Shown here piece by piece: positions 35,547 through 46,330 of a stretch of DNA of 64,000 nucleotides (positions are counted from its first letter, which is position 1; the number at the start of each line of letters is the position of its first letter). The notes beneath the pieces were generated by a model. It saw nothing but the letters and a program-made list of their open reading frames with translations. It had not been told where the DNA came from and searched no databases. The translations under genes were made by a program, and so were the position numbers. Source of the DNA: Globisporangium splendens (taxonomy: Eukaryota > Oomycota > Peronosporomycetes > Pythiales > Pythiaceae); contig VFIW01000128.1 of the NCBI GenBank assembly GCA_006386115.1, forward strand, positions 1 through 64,000, written 5' to 3'.

Positions 35547-37130
35547 CTAGCCTTTGGTGACCACAAACTCATCGTAGACAACGTCGTCGTGCGTGCCGAT
35601 AAGCGTAAACGTAAGCGACCCGCGTGTGGTTTTCAATGAGGAAATGCCGTAATGCGCTCGGTCCGACACGGCGACCCACTCGACTTGGGTGGCGTTGTGG
35701 AACTGGTCGTGGCCCTCCGAGTTGCCTGCGGCGCCCGTCACAAGGTACACAGGCGCTTTGGGTGCTGTGTACGTTTTCCCATCTGAGGAAACACCGTCAG
35801 CGATCTTTTTGCCTTTTGCGATCGGGAAATGCCGCTCGTAGGCGTGAACGTGGCCGGCCACGACGACGTCGACTTTGTACCTGAGGAAAAGTGCCTCGAA
35901 CGCGCGCTGGAGTGCACTGGACACACCCGTGGGGTTGCCGTCACCGTCGACCGCGTTAAGCGTGTACATAGCGCGGTGCATGCCGACAATGAGCCACGGG
36001 ACGGCGTCGCGATTCGCGTTTGCTGCCTTCAGATCAGCTTCGAGCCACTGCAGCTGGTTGCCAAAGTGGCCGTTGAGGTTCTCGCCCATGAACGAGTTCT
36101 CAGGCGCGTCAGGAAAGTCCGTCTCGGACGAGATCGACGTGAAGTGCAGGGACGCGTAGTCGAAAGAATACCACATGTTCTTGACGCCGCCGCTCTCGGT
36201 TGACGGCATCTTGAAACGCACATTGAATGCACTGTAGTTGCCAAGTTGCTCTTTTTTCGACGCCGACAAAAAGCACAATGGCGAGTGACACTCGGCTTCG
36301 TGGTTGCCCACGAGCACCATGTACGGCACTTTACTCATGATCGGCGCGAGCGAGTTCATCTAGCGGTTGTATGTCTCTTCGTAGTGGAAGCCCGTGACCT
36401 CGTCCAGGCTCAAGAACGCGTTGTCGGCGTACGAGATGTCACCGATGTGGTAGATGAACGCTAGGGGTCGCGTCAAATTCGCGAGGTATGCGGATGTGGC
36501 ACGCGCATTCTCGTCCAGACCGAAGTCGCCATACACGAGCACTTCAAACGCGTCGTCTGTGGTGTTCGTACCATTGCTGGCGTCACCAGCATCAATCGAC
36601 GCTGTTGGTGGGCTCCGAGCCGTGGTGAAGCTGGAGATGACACTCGATTCATTGTCATCACAGGATCCACAGCCCACCTTGAAAAAGTAACACGTGTTTG
36701 CCTTTAGTCCTGACAGCGTCGCGTGGTACGTATACAGCGAGTAGTGCCTATCCGAGTAGTACGACGCAGCTTGGACATCCACATTGTCGTCTTCTACTAG
36801 CTTCACAGTCGCCTGCGACGTGCCGAGCCACACTTTCGGGTCGTCCACTTTCGCGTACGTGCTCCAGGAGATCGTCATGGCCGTGCCCGCTGTGGCGCCT
36901 GCAAACGCCAAGTGGAGCTGCTGTGGCATGCGCGCGACCTGCGCCGCCACGACGCGGCACGACTGGTCCAGAGAGAGGTCTCCGAATCGGTACTGGAACG
37001 CACACGCGTGCGCAGGCTCGCAGGTCTTGGTCTTGGACGCGAAGGTGCACTGCTGGTCATCGAGGACAGTGCTGGAGGCGGCGGCGCTGGTAAAGCAGAG
37101 CGCCAAAAGCGCAAAGCGAACGCCACGCAT
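35547..37130 (-). pseudogene. Purple acid phosphatase 1, broken by an in-frame TAG
   Basis: Metallophosphoesterase of the purple acid phosphatase type, which releases phosphate from esters outside the cell. The frame runs from MRGVRFALLALCF (signal peptide) to the stop at 35547, interrupted only by TAG at 36362-36360, codon 257. The three paralogues have TGG (Trp) at that point in ETYNRWMNSL. All five metal-ligand blocks survive: VYGDFG and GDISYAD before the stop; GNHEAE, VGMHR and GHVHAYERH after it. Apart from this one codon the gene looks intact, so it is a very young pseudogene, an allele, a readthrough gene or a base-call error. It is transcribed divergently from PAP 2. Confidence 0.88.
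36360..36362 (-). other. Premature TAG replacing a conserved Trp codon in PAP 1
   Basis: On the minus strand CGC TAG ATG AAC stands where the paralogues have CGC TGG ATG/GTC AAC. A single G-to-A change explains it. Confidence 0.9.
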
Positions 37131-38807
37131 TCTCGTCTGCTGCTGCTGCTTCTACTGCTGCGTCGCTGCTGCATGCAAGCGGAAAGAGAGAGAAAGCAGC
37201 AATTGTGCGTTCAGAGAACTGCTTGTCACGGTTGGCTATTTCCACGAACAATGGGTTCAGAGACTGAGAAAGGCGGTCAAACACCACTGATAACAGGTAG
37301 AAAGGTTTGTTCGTTTTCGCCGAAGGTTTATGTAGACTTACCTGAACATGGAAATGGATGCTCTAGACGAAGTATAGAGGCATTTGCATACTAATTAGGC
37401 TACTAAAAAGTCGATAGAAGTCTTTTTTGGGAGGTTGTGTCGTTTAAGGGTGAACGGGTGCTTATTTTTATGATCCCTCAGATATTATAAAGCTTCAAAA
37501 TACCCCAATAGGATAAACAAAAAGTGCCAGTCGTAGTGTTGGTATCGTTTGAATTTATGCCTGAGGAAAATCTCCCCATTTCTGACTGATCCAATACGCC
37601 ACAACATTTTTTCCACCACAAAGAGATCCACTGAAGAACGCCGGAACATGCACAGCAAGACATAATTCACAGCACCAAGACAGTTCGATCGACCCAGAGC
37701 AGCAGGAAAGAGGAATCAGATCCTGCTTCGCGATCCTCTCGATTCAGCTCAAGTCCAAGGATGCTTCTGGGGGTCACGAGTTTACGCATGGCGCGGAACT
37801 CTGCAGCCATAAGACTAATACAAGCATGCAGTACTTCAAATGAGGGGGCATCCGTAGTGTCGGTAATAAGCAGTGGATCTTGCTGGTCTGACAAGCTTCC
37901 CGCTTTTCGCTGATGGCGAGGAAATAGAGTTGAAAGTAGGTTCGCAGTGAAACTGTGTCCTTGTCACACACACACACACGGCGCTTGCTTGCAAATGCTG
38001 GTTTGGCGACCCTTTCGGAATCGCATTGGCGTCGTCACGTTGCGATTGAAAAAGGCAACTGGGGATCGTGTGGAGCTCTTCCGTTGGTTCCTCCTGCGTG
38101 TATGCTCAGGACAGGGTTCAAGTCGCGAACTGACTATCTGTCAAGGTGACCTGTGAAGAAGCAAAGGGTGAGTCTCCAAAGTGACCCCTCATTGCAACAA
38201 ATTGTTCTTTTTTTGTGTGCGCAAGCAGATGATGCGCGGTTATTTTCTCAAATTGTGCAACACCATGGCAAAAGGGTCATTCCGTCGTTTCTCTTGTCAG
38301 AAAGCTGCCTTGCGGTGGGATCTACTCTTTGGAGTTTCTTGAAGGTTTGCTGGGAAGCCTTGGGTGGAAGTTGGCAGCAACTAGCAATCTTCGCACCAGA
38401 GAAATAAACACCCCTATCATCGTACAGGATTTCAAATTGGGGTCGCTCAATTGGATCAGGAAAGTCGTCCCCAAGTTTTTCCATTTCAATGCAGCAAAAG
38501 ATTCACGCAACCCGGTTGTGAGTTCTGAGTTGTTTCATATGAGGTAACTGGGTGGTCTCAGCGCTTTCTCAAAGTTGGTTGGATGGTCTCAACTCTTTCT
38601 CAAACTCGAGATTCAGATGAGCCCGTATCACATCGGAAAAAGCACACACAAATAAAAAAGGGTCGTTTTATCCGAATGCCCCTGTTTGCACTGGACCATC
38701 GGGAAATGGGGCAACATCGGAGATGCCTCCGTTCTCGGCCGTCAGACGATTTCGCGACTGCAGTTGGAAGATGCAGTCCGAATGGATCGTTTTTGCCAGT
38801 TGGCCCA
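37131..38807. other. Divergent intergenic region between PAP 1 and PAP 2
   Basis: About 1.7 kb containing both upstream regions. No gene recognised. Two near-copies of a TGGTCTCA-G-CTTTCTCAAA unit lie next to each other at about 38552 and 38584. Confidence 0.4.
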
Positions 38808-38823
38808 TCATTTCCATCTTATT
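38808..38823 (+). promoter_or_regulatory. Initiator-like core promoter of PAP 2
   Basis: TCATTTCCATCTTATT fits TCATTYY plus an A/T-rich flank, about 165-180 nt before the ATG. Confidence 0.45.
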
Positions 38824-38883
38824 ACGCCTTGACCAACAACCTCCCTCGCAGTCTCCAGATTCCCCAACGAGGTTTGTCTGCTG

Positions 38884-38906
38884 CTCTCTCTCTCTCTCTC
38901 TCTCTC
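38884..38906 (+). repeat. (CT)n microsatellite
   Basis: Uninterrupted CT repeat of about 23 nt in the probable 5' untranslated region of PAP 2. Confidence 0.9.
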
Positions 38907-38987
38907 CCTTGCTCAGTCTCACTTTGCATCTTCGCTCGCTCCACTCAAGCAAGCCCAGCCAGCTTCAAGCACAAACACTCGAGCGTC

Positions 38988-40508
38988 ATGCGTCTCCAGT
39001 ATTTCCATCTCGCTATTGTGGCCGCGTGCTCCCTGTTCGTGTCGACGGCGTCGGCGGCCACCACCTGCACGTTTGACTACTCGGAGCTCTCGTGCACACC
39101 GACGAACGCCTGCCGTCTCCAGTACAAGTATGGCGACACGTCTCCAGCCCAGGCCTGCCGAGAGGTGACAGCGACGGTGGATGTGACCAAAGTGCCGATG
39201 CAACATCACCTGGCGTTCGCGGGCTCCCCAGCGGGCACGGGTATGACGATTTCGTGGACCACGACCGCGAAGGTGAGCGACCCGAAGGTGTGGGTCGGCA
39301 CGACGCAGACGGCGCTGGCGCTCTCGGACGCGCTCGTGGAGACCAAGACGTACTACTCGGACAGCTCCTACTCGCTCTACACGTACCACGCGACCGTGAC
39401 GGGTCTCACGGCCAACTCCAAGTACTTTTACAAGGTCGGCAGCGCCTCGAGCACGGACTACCAGAGCGACGTCGCGTCGTTCACGACGGCCAAGCCTGCG
39501 GGCAGCAAGGACACGTTCGAGATCGCCGTGTACGGCGATTTCGGCGTCGACAAGAACGCCGCTGCGTCCAACCAGTTCGTGAACTCGCTCAACGGCAAGA
39601 TCGACTTTGTGTACCACGTCGGTGACATCTCGTACGCCGACAACGCGTTCTTGACGTTCACCGAGTTCTTCGGCTTTTACTACGAAGAGACGTACAACCG
39701 CTGGGTCAACTCACTCACGGCGTTGATGCGCCAAATGCCGTACATGGTGCTTGTCGGCAACCACGAAGCCGAGTGCCACTCGCCATCGTGCCTCTTGTCT
39801 GGCTCGAAGAAAGACCAGCTCGGCAACTACACGGCGTTCAACACGCGCTTCAAGATGCCGTCGGCGGAAAGTGGCGGCGCCAAGAACATGTGGTACTCGT
39901 TCGACTACGCGTCCGTGCACTTCACGACGATCTCGTCGGAAACTGACTACCCGAACGCTGCGTCCAACTCGTACACCGGTCGCACCTACGGCAACTTCGG
40001 CAACCAGCTCGCGTGGCTCGAAGCCGATTTGAAGAAGGCGAACGAGAACCGTGGCACCACGCCGTGGTTGATTGTCGGTATGCACCGCGCCGTGTACACG
40101 CTTCGTGACTCGGACAACAACGGCGTGCCAACAGGCGAAGCCCTCCCTGTGCAAGCGGCGTTCGAGGAGCTCTTCATCAAGTACAAGGTCGACCTCGTCG
40201 TCTCTGGCCACGTGCACGCGTACGAACGCCACTTGCCAATCGCACGCAACAAACCAGTGCTCGACGGTGTGTCGGCGGACCGCTCGACGTACACGAAGCC
40301 ACAGGCGCCAGTGTACGTGATCAGCGGTGCCACGGGTTCGTCGGAAGCGCACGCCAGCTACAAGGATTTTGTCAGCCCATGGGCCGCGCAACACGACGAC
40401 ACGCACTACGGCATCTCGCAGTTGAAGGTCACGCCGTCGACGCTGTCGTGGAAGTTCGTCGCGTCGGAAACCGGCACGATCTACGATCAGTTTGTGATCA
40501 CCAAGTAA
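38988..40508 (+). CDS. Secreted purple acid phosphatase 2, 506 aa
   Basis: Signal peptide MRLQYFHLAIVAACSLFVSTASA, then a Cys-containing N-terminal region and a fibronectin-like domain (HLAFAGSPAGTGMTISW), then the metallophosphatase domain. Metal-ligand blocks in order: VYGDFG, GDISYAD, GNHEAE, VGMHR and GHVHAYERH, the full set for a two-metal purple acid phosphatase. It should hydrolyse phosphomonoesters outside the cell or in the vacuole. The open frame extends upstream to 38583, but the ATG at 38988 begins exactly at the signal peptide and follows an initiator-like site and a CT repeat, so I take it as the start. Closest to PAP 4 by eye. Confidence 0.95.
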   Translation: MRLQYFHLAIVAACSLFVSTASAATTCTFDYSELSCTPTNACRLQYKYGDTSPAQACREVTATVDVTKVPMQHHLAFAGSPAGTGMTISWTTTAKVSDPKVWVGTTQTALALSDALVETKTYYSDSSYSLYTYHATVTGLTANSKYFYKVGSASSTDYQSDVASFTTAKPAGSKDTFEIAVYGDFGVDKNAAASNQFVNSLNGKIDFVYHVGDISYADNAFLTFTEFFGFYYEETYNRWVNSLTALMRQMPYMVLVGNHEAECHSPSCLLSGSKKDQLGNYTAFNTRFKMPSAESGGAKNMWYSFDYASVHFTTISSETDYPNAASNSYTGRTYGNFGNQLAWLEADLKKANENRGTTPWLIVGMHRAVYTLRDSDNNGVPTGEALPVQAAFEELFIKYKVDLVVSGHVHAYERHLPIARNKPVLDGVSADRSTYTKPQAPVYVISGATGSSEAHASYKDFVSPWAAQHDDTHYGISQLKVTPSTLSWKFVASETGTIYDQFVITK

Positions 40509-40969
40509 GCGTCTAGGTAGTCATCTCGGCGTTTGACCTCTAATAGCAAGACATTACAAAGTGAATAGAAGAAATACAGTCATGCATCACGAGTGCATAT
40601 ACCAAAGCAAAGCGACTCATAAACGCCAACGTAGCTCCTCTCAAAAGCTAAAACCAAAGCTTCAACGGCAACCCATGCTGCTTCAGGAATCATGGCTGCA
40701 CTTTCTCGGAGCGACACACACTCTCGGTGTGTACCAACACTCGGAGTGACTGAGAAAGAAGTTCTAGAGTACTGCTATATTCGATATTGCGCTTCTCTTG
40801 CAGTTCGTATCTCAACACTTCCGTGTCTCTGAAGGTAGAGCATAACTGACTAACTCAATAACTAACCAAATCATGGCACCGATCTTCGGACACAGTATGC
40901 AGCGTCAACTGTGTCATCGGAGATGTTCCTTCCGCTTCGTTTGCGCTGCATTTTCCAGAGAAAGAAGAG
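40509..40969. other. Intergenic between PAP 2 and PAP 3
   Basis: 461 bp; contains the PAP 3 upstream region, with a GCTGCATTTTCC stretch shortly before its ATG. No gene recognised. Confidence 0.4.
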
Positions 40970-42538
40970 ATGCGAGTGCGCATCGCCGTCGTCTCCGTCT
41001 TCGCCGCGCTCGCGTACTGCGCTGCGCGGTGTCAGGCGAAGGCGCATGCCGTTGCTGCCTGCGTCTACGACTACGACACGCTCTCGTGCGGTCCGCTCGA
41101 CGTCTGTCGTCTGCAGTACACCGCGAGCGATGCCACGCCCGCGCAAGCGTGTCGCTCCGTCGATATGAGCCGCAGTGATACCGTGCGAATGCAACCCCAG
41201 CAGCTCCATTTGGCGTTTGCGGGGTCGCCAGCAGGCTCGGGTATGACGATCTCGTGGACGACGGTCGCCAGAGTGGATGACCCGAAGGTGTGGATCGGCA
41301 CGACGCAAGCGGAGCTGGTGCTCGCCAACGCGATCATTGAGACCAAGGCGTACTACTCGGACAAGAGCTACTCGCTGTACAACTACCACGCGACCGTGAG
41401 CGGTCTGAGCGCCAACACCAAGTACTTTTACAAAGTGGGGAGTGCGGCGAGTCCCGATTGGCGGAGTGACGTCACGTCCTTCGTGACATCGCGCGCCACA
41501 GGCAGCCAAAACACGTTTAGCCTGGCAATCTACGGAGACTTTGGTGCGGGAAAGCACGCGGCGGTGTCTAACAGGTACGTGAACGCACTAGTGGACAGAG
41601 TGGACTTTATCTACCATGTCGGGGACATCTCGTACGCCGACGATGCGTTCCTGAGGGTGAAGGAGTTTGCGGGCTTCCACTACGAAGAGACGTACAACCG
41701 CTGGATGAACTCGCTCACGCCCCTGATGCGCCAAGTGCCGTACATGGTGGTGGTCGGCAACCACGAAGCCGAGTGCCATTCACCGTCGTGTGTGCTTTCC
41801 AGCGCGAAGAAAGACCAACTCGGCAACTACACGGCATTCAACACGCGCTTTAAGATGCCGTCCACCGAGAGCCACGGCACAAAGAACATGTGGTACTCGT
41901 TCGACTACGCGTCGGCGCACTTCACGACGATCTCATCAGAAACGGACTACGTTGGCGCGCCGTCGAACGCCTACGCTGGTCGCAAGAACGGCAACTTTGG
42001 CAACCAAATGGCGTGGCTTGAAGCCGATCTGAAGAAGGCAGACGCCAATCGTGGCGCTGTTCCCTGGCTGGTTGTCGGCATGCATCGTCCTTTGTACACG
42101 ATCTGCTCGAGCAGCAAAGCTGGCACCCCAACTGGCGAGGCTCTCCCCGTGCAAAAGGCTTTTGAAGAGCTCTTCATCAAGTACAAAGTGGATCTGGTGG
42201 TTTCTGGCCACGTGCATGGTTACGAGCGCCAGTACCCGATTGCGCATAGCCAACCAGTGCTCGACGGTGTGTCGAGCGATAGCGCAACGTACTTGAGCCC
42301 CAAGGCGCCAGCGTACATCATCAGTGGCGCTTCTGGTTCGCCTGAAGGGCTTGTGCGGTACAAGAAGAACTCCGAAAGAGCGTGGAACGCAAGGTTCGAT
42401 GACACGCACAACGGCATTGGGCTGCTCCAAGTGACTCCAAGGACACTCTCGTGGTCGTTTGTCTCGACCAACTCGAGTCAGATCCTAGACGCGTTTGCAA
42501 TTGCGAAGGAACCGAGTATTTGGACAGCGGTTGCGTAA
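40970..42538 (+). CDS. Secreted purple acid phosphatase 3, 522 aa
   Basis: Signal peptide MRVRIAVVSVFAALAYCAA, then the same N-terminal and fibronectin-like layout as PAP 2 (HLAFAGSPAGSGMTISW) and a complete ligand set: IYGDFG, GDISYADD, GNHEAE, VGMHRP and GHVHGYERQ. Compared with PAP 2 and 4 it has AHAV- and SSS-containing loop changes, and the last histidine block ends GYERQ rather than AYERH. The C-terminus is slightly longer (KEPSIWTAVA). Same strand as PAP 2, 461 bp downstream. Confidence 0.94.
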   Translation: MRVRIAVVSVFAALAYCAARCQAKAHAVAACVYDYDTLSCGPLDVCRLQYTASDATPAQACRSVDMSRSDTVRMQPQQLHLAFAGSPAGSGMTISWTTVARVDDPKVWIGTTQAELVLANAIIETKAYYSDKSYSLYNYHATVSGLSANTKYFYKVGSAASPDWRSDVTSFVTSRATGSQNTFSLAIYGDFGAGKHAAVSNRYVNALVDRVDFIYHVGDISYADDAFLRVKEFAGFHYEETYNRWMNSLTPLMRQVPYMVVVGNHEAECHSPSCVLSSAKKDQLGNYTAFNTRFKMPSTESHGTKNMWYSFDYASAHFTTISSETDYVGAPSNAYAGRKNGNFGNQMAWLEADLKKADANRGAVPWLVVGMHRPLYTICSSSKAGTPTGEALPVQKAFEELFIKYKVDLVVSGHVHGYERQYPIAHSQPVLDGVSSDSATYLSPKAPAYIISGASGSPEGLVRYKKNSERAWNARFDDTHNGIGLLQVTPRTLSWSFVSTNSSQILDAFAIAKEPSIWTAVA

Positions 42539-43919
42539 TTTCTCTTCATCTGGCCATCGTGATTGTTTAGTTGTGTGTTTGCGAGCGTTCTCGATACCAG
42601 TACGTTTGTGATCACGAACGAAAATGAATCTTCAAGCAGCGATTGCGTGCATAGTGCATCTCTGGCCGTCAGCATCGGGTTCCTTTTTGTTTTCTACACA
42701 TAGATTTAGTTGCGGGTTTTGCTGGGAAGCGTTCTGATTATTAATTCGGGTGCGAGTGGAGATGCTCTCTGAGTAAATGTTGCACTCTGCCTGAGGCGTT
42801 GAAGTGGTCTTGAAATCCACAGAGCTGGGCTGCACGTGCACTTCCAGTTTACGGTTTTCGCTTGATTATTGTGGGCAGCTTGGTGCGGAAGATTCAGGGA
42901 AGCTGGTGATCAAGCCACACATTGTGATAACATCGTCGTGCGGTTGACATGGGGATGCAAGAATGACGATGTCTGTTGCGCAAAGCTCGTTTGATCGTCC
43001 GGACCACCAGATCACTGCCCACCTCACTGATCGAGTCAAGGGAAGCGCCATCTGTATCTTTGTGGGGAAGATGCAGGATCAGGATGTGCCCATGTGTCAC
43101 ACAAATGCAGCAGTACAGCTGGCGTTGTTCATTTGTGTCGACACGACGTGATGGATATGAAGTAATAGAGAGATTGCTTTGTGAAGACTGGATATGATGC
43201 ACAATTTTCTGGGCTGCGATGTCTTTTCATTAAGGCATGCGTTAATAGGCATGCAACCTCGTCAAGCATTGACAACTAACTTGATGCATCGCGCCGACCG
43301 TTCAGAGTCGCTTACCAACAACCGATACATCGAAACTTTCGCTCAAGAAGGCGTGGAGCGATTGGCACTGGTCCGTTCCCTTGATTACCCACCGAAACCT
43401 CACGCTCCTCTCGCGATATTCCAAGTGGAATGGCATCCATCCTACGCACTTGCAAGCTTCCCTCCGAAAGCGAGGAGAGCTCGACCGCATATCGCACTCC
43501 ACCGAATACAGTTTTCGGAGGATGCTTGAAAGGCTGCAGGGCTGGTCAACTTCGCTGCCGCAAGCATGGCGGAAGTGAAAGTGCAACTCTGTCGTCGTCG
43601 ACGTTGGGATCAAATCCGATTGCTACTCCTCCAGCTGCTTGATATTGATCTCCCGTTTACACACCTAAAGTCCGCGCTGTGCGATCTATTCACCAAAATC
43701 ACCACGACTAACCATACATATCGAAAGAATGAAGTTTTTAAGTACACATTTAGTGTTATATCCGCTAATGTGCTCCCAGATCAGCTGGCGTATCGGCATG
43801 GCTGCACTTTCTCTGCCTTACCGCAGCACCATCGGATTTGCTAGGGAGACCGTCCTTTCTCTTGTAAAAGCAGACCGAAAGTGCCAATCCCATGCCATGT
43901 TGCCGATCTGCAACGGCGC
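42539..43919. other. Gene-poor spacer upstream of PAP 4
   Basis: About 1.4 kb; open frames of 60-110 codons on both strands without family motifs. Confidence 0.4.
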
Positions 43920-43944
43920 GGTTCCCTGTCAATTTGAGGGAACC
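43920..43944. repeat. Perfect 8-bp inverted repeat upstream of PAP 4
   Basis: GGTTCCCT, 9-nt loop, AGGGAACC, about 180-200 nt before the PAP 4 ATG. It may be a protein-binding palindrome or chance. Confidence 0.6.
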
Positions 43945-44077
43945 ATGAATTCAGCACAACGAGGCGATGCAACTGCAGCAGAAGGTGCTCTTGTGCCTTG
44001 AGGCTGTCCGGATGGACGCATTTGGATGTGCACCCTTGTCACCCACCCCAGAAGGAAGGGTTGGTTGCTCTCGGACC

Positions 44078-44091
44078 TCAGTTTGAAATTT
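44078..44091 (+). promoter_or_regulatory. Initiator-like core promoter of PAP 4
   Basis: TCAGTTTGAAATTT, 31-44 nt before the ATG, resembles the initiator plus A/T-rich flank. Confidence 0.4.
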
Positions 44092-44121
44092 GCAGTCTGT
44101 TGACCAGATCAAATCCCAGCC

Positions 44122-45684
44122 ATGCAACTCAAGTACCTCCAACTCGCTGCGGCGCTGGTCGCTGGCGCTATTTGCTCGACCGCCGCCTCCGGACTGGCCC
44201 AGGAAGCTGAGACCGCGAATGCGGTCGATGACAGCGTCTGCAAGTACGATTGGAAGACGCTCTCGTGTACCCCAGCTGAGTCGTGCAAGCTGCAATACAA
44301 GTTCGGCGACGTCACTCCGTCGCAAGCGTGCCGCGTCAACACGAAAGCGGACTCGAGCAAAGTGCCCCAGCAATTCCACTTGGCCTACGCCGGATCGTCA
44401 GCGGGCACGGGCATGACGATCTCGTGGACGACGTTCGCCAAAGTGAACGACCCAACGGTGTGGATCGGCTCGAGCGCGGGAGCTCTCAAGGTTGCCAAGG
44501 CAAACATCGAGACCAAGTCGTACTACTCGGACAGCACCTACTCGCTGTACAACTACCACGCGACCGTGAGCGGATTGACTGCGAACACCAAGTACTTTTA
44601 CAAGGTCGGTAGTGCTGCGAGCGCCTCGTTCCAGAGCGACGCTGCGTCCTTCACGACAGCGCGTGCTGCAGGCAGCAAAGACACGTTCGAGCTCGCTGTG
44701 TACGGCGATTTCGGTGTGGATGCAAATGCCGAGGCTTCCAACAAGTACGTGAATGCATTGGCAGGAAAGATCGATTTCATCTACCACGTCGGCGACATCT
44801 CGTACGCCGACAACTCCTTCTTGAGCGTCAAGGAGGTCACGGGCTTCCACTACGAAGAGACGTACAACCGCTGGATGAACTCGCTCACGCCGGTGATGCA
44901 GCAAGTGCCATACATGGTGCTTGTCGGCAACCACGAAGCCGAGTGCCACTCGCCGACTTGCATTGTGTCTGGTTCGAAGAAAGACCAGCTCGGCAACTAC
45001 ACGGCGTACAACACGCGCTTCAAGATGCCGTCGGCGGAAAGTGGTGGTGTCATGAACATGTGGTACTCGTTCGACTACGCGTCCGTGCACTTCACGACGA
45101 TCTCGTCGGAAACCGACTACCAAGATGCCCCCAAGAACGCGTACACTGGCCGCAAGAACGGCAACTTTGGTAACCAAATGGCGTGGCTTGAAGCTGATCT
45201 GAAGAAGGCGAACGAGAACCGTGGCACCACCCCATGGTTGATTGTCGGTATGCACCGTGCGCTCTACACACTCCGTCAATCCGATGACAATGGTGTCCCC
45301 GTCGACGAAGCTCTCCCAGTGCAAAAGGCTTTCGAAGAGCTCTTCATCAAGTACAAGGTCGACCTCGTGGTCTGTGGCCACGTGCACGCGTACGAACGCC
45401 ACTACCCGATTGCGCGCAGCAAACCAGTGCTCGACGGTGTGTCAACCGACAAGAAGACGTACAAGAACCCAAAGGCGCCTGTGTACATCATCAGTGGCGC
45501 GACCGGTTCGTCGGAAGCGCACGCCAGCTACAAGGACACTGTGAGCCCTTGGAACGTCAAGTGGGACAACACGAACTACGGCATCGGCCAGCTCAAGGTC
45601 ACGCCGTCGACGCTCTCGTGGAAGTTCATTGCGAGTGAGAGCAGCAAAGTGCTCGATGACTTTGTGATCTCCAAGACCGCATAG
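44122..45684 (+). CDS. Secreted purple acid phosphatase 4, 520 aa
   Basis: Signal peptide in residues 1-24 (AALVAGAICSTAASG). Ligand residues: Asp196 in YGDFG, Asp225 and Tyr228 in GDISYAD, Asn270 and His271 in GNHEAE, His378 in VGMHR, His420 and His422 in GHVHAYERH. This is a complete purple acid phosphatase. The stretch from about residue 139 to 511 is repeated almost without change in an inverted partial copy at 56346-57460, so this gene was the donor or recipient of a recent duplication or gene conversion. Last of the PAP array; a GH5 gene follows on the opposite strand, convergent with it. Confidence 0.95.
   Translation: MQLKYLQLAAALVAGAICSTAASGLAQEAETANAVDDSVCKYDWKTLSCTPAESCKLQYKFGDVTPSQACRVNTKADSSKVPQQFHLAYAGSSAGTGMTISWTTFAKVNDPTVWIGSSAGALKVAKANIETKSYYSDSTYSLYNYHATVSGLTANTKYFYKVGSAASASFQSDAASFTTARAAGSKDTFELAVYGDFGVDANAEASNKYVNALAGKIDFIYHVGDISYADNSFLSVKEVTGFHYEETYNRWMNSLTPVMQQVPYMVLVGNHEAECHSPTCIVSGSKKDQLGNYTAYNTRFKMPSAESGGVMNMWYSFDYASVHFTTISSETDYQDAPKNAYTGRKNGNFGNQMAWLEADLKKANENRGTTPWLIVGMHRALYTLRQSDDNGVPVDEALPVQKAFEELFIKYKVDLVVCGHVHAYERHYPIARSKPVLDGVSTDKKTYKNPKAPVYIISGATGSSEAHASYKDTVSPWNVKWDNTNYGIGQLKVTPSTLSWKFIASESSKVLDDFVISKTA
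44535..45655 (+). repeat. Arm A of a ~1.1-kb inverted duplication (inside PAP 4)
   Basis: Nearly identical to the reverse complement of 56346-57460. Only scattered differences can be seen, such as Arg versus His in PIA(R/H)SKPV. The match ends after the codons for KVLD on one side and just before LYNYHATV on the other. Confidence 0.93.
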
Positions 45685-46330
45685 AGGAGCCGCCGTTGTA
45701 TTCTACCATACGAATAGACAGACAATTGATAACGACTCCGTGCACAAAATATAACTCGCAGTGAGCATTATACATGCTGTTCAGGGTATCTCACAGCCAT
45801 GCGTTTAGTGGTTAGTGGCTAGCAAAGAGTAAGAGCAGTCTGAGCACGTAGCCATTCTTGGTTTTGCTTCGCAGTCAGCCCACCACACCACACCTGGGAT
45901 AAGATCTATTAGGTAGGTCTCCACAGCATGGAGTTCAATCTGAGTCATGAACCGGAAGCATGAAGGAAGGGAGTGTGCTGTCGTATTGCCGATTGCATCG
46001 GCTATGCTGTGGATGACACGACTGTGGTTGGAGGGTGAGTTCCCAAGATCCAAGCGTTTGAGCTCCACAGAGTTTGGGTGGCGGTCATGCAACACTTGAG
46101 ACGTACCTATGCTGAAGTGTCTGTGAGTACTCTATGGCAGGGCTATGAGTGTAGGATGCTGAGTCAGACGAGATTGATGTGCTCAAATCTCCTGAATACT
46201 GAACTGAGTCTAGAGTAACGAAGCTGCATTTTCATATTGAGTTGACACACATTGTAGCCGAAACACTAGACTGATACGACAGCCGCTGTACACGACTTGA
46301 AATTGACGGCGGTCTCGATCGCACATGAGC
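45685..46330. other. Convergent intergenic region
   Basis: Between the 3' ends of PAP 4 and a GH5 gene. On the minus strand 46095-45860 has weak LRR-like text (VELKRLDLGNSPSNHS), too little to call. Confidence 0.35.

Noticed and set aside
38110..38130. GGTTCAAGTC resembling a tRNA T-loop
   Set aside because: No matching A-box or cloverleaf stems nearby. I saw no tRNA, rRNA or CRISPR array anywhere in the window.
38583..38987. 135-residue N-terminal extension of PAP 2
   Set aside because: It would bury a perfect signal peptide and includes a CT microsatellite and an initiator-like site.
45860..46095. LRR-like text on the minus strand downstream of PAP 4
   Set aside because: Only one weak repeat-like segment (LKRLDLGNS); not enough to call a gene relic.
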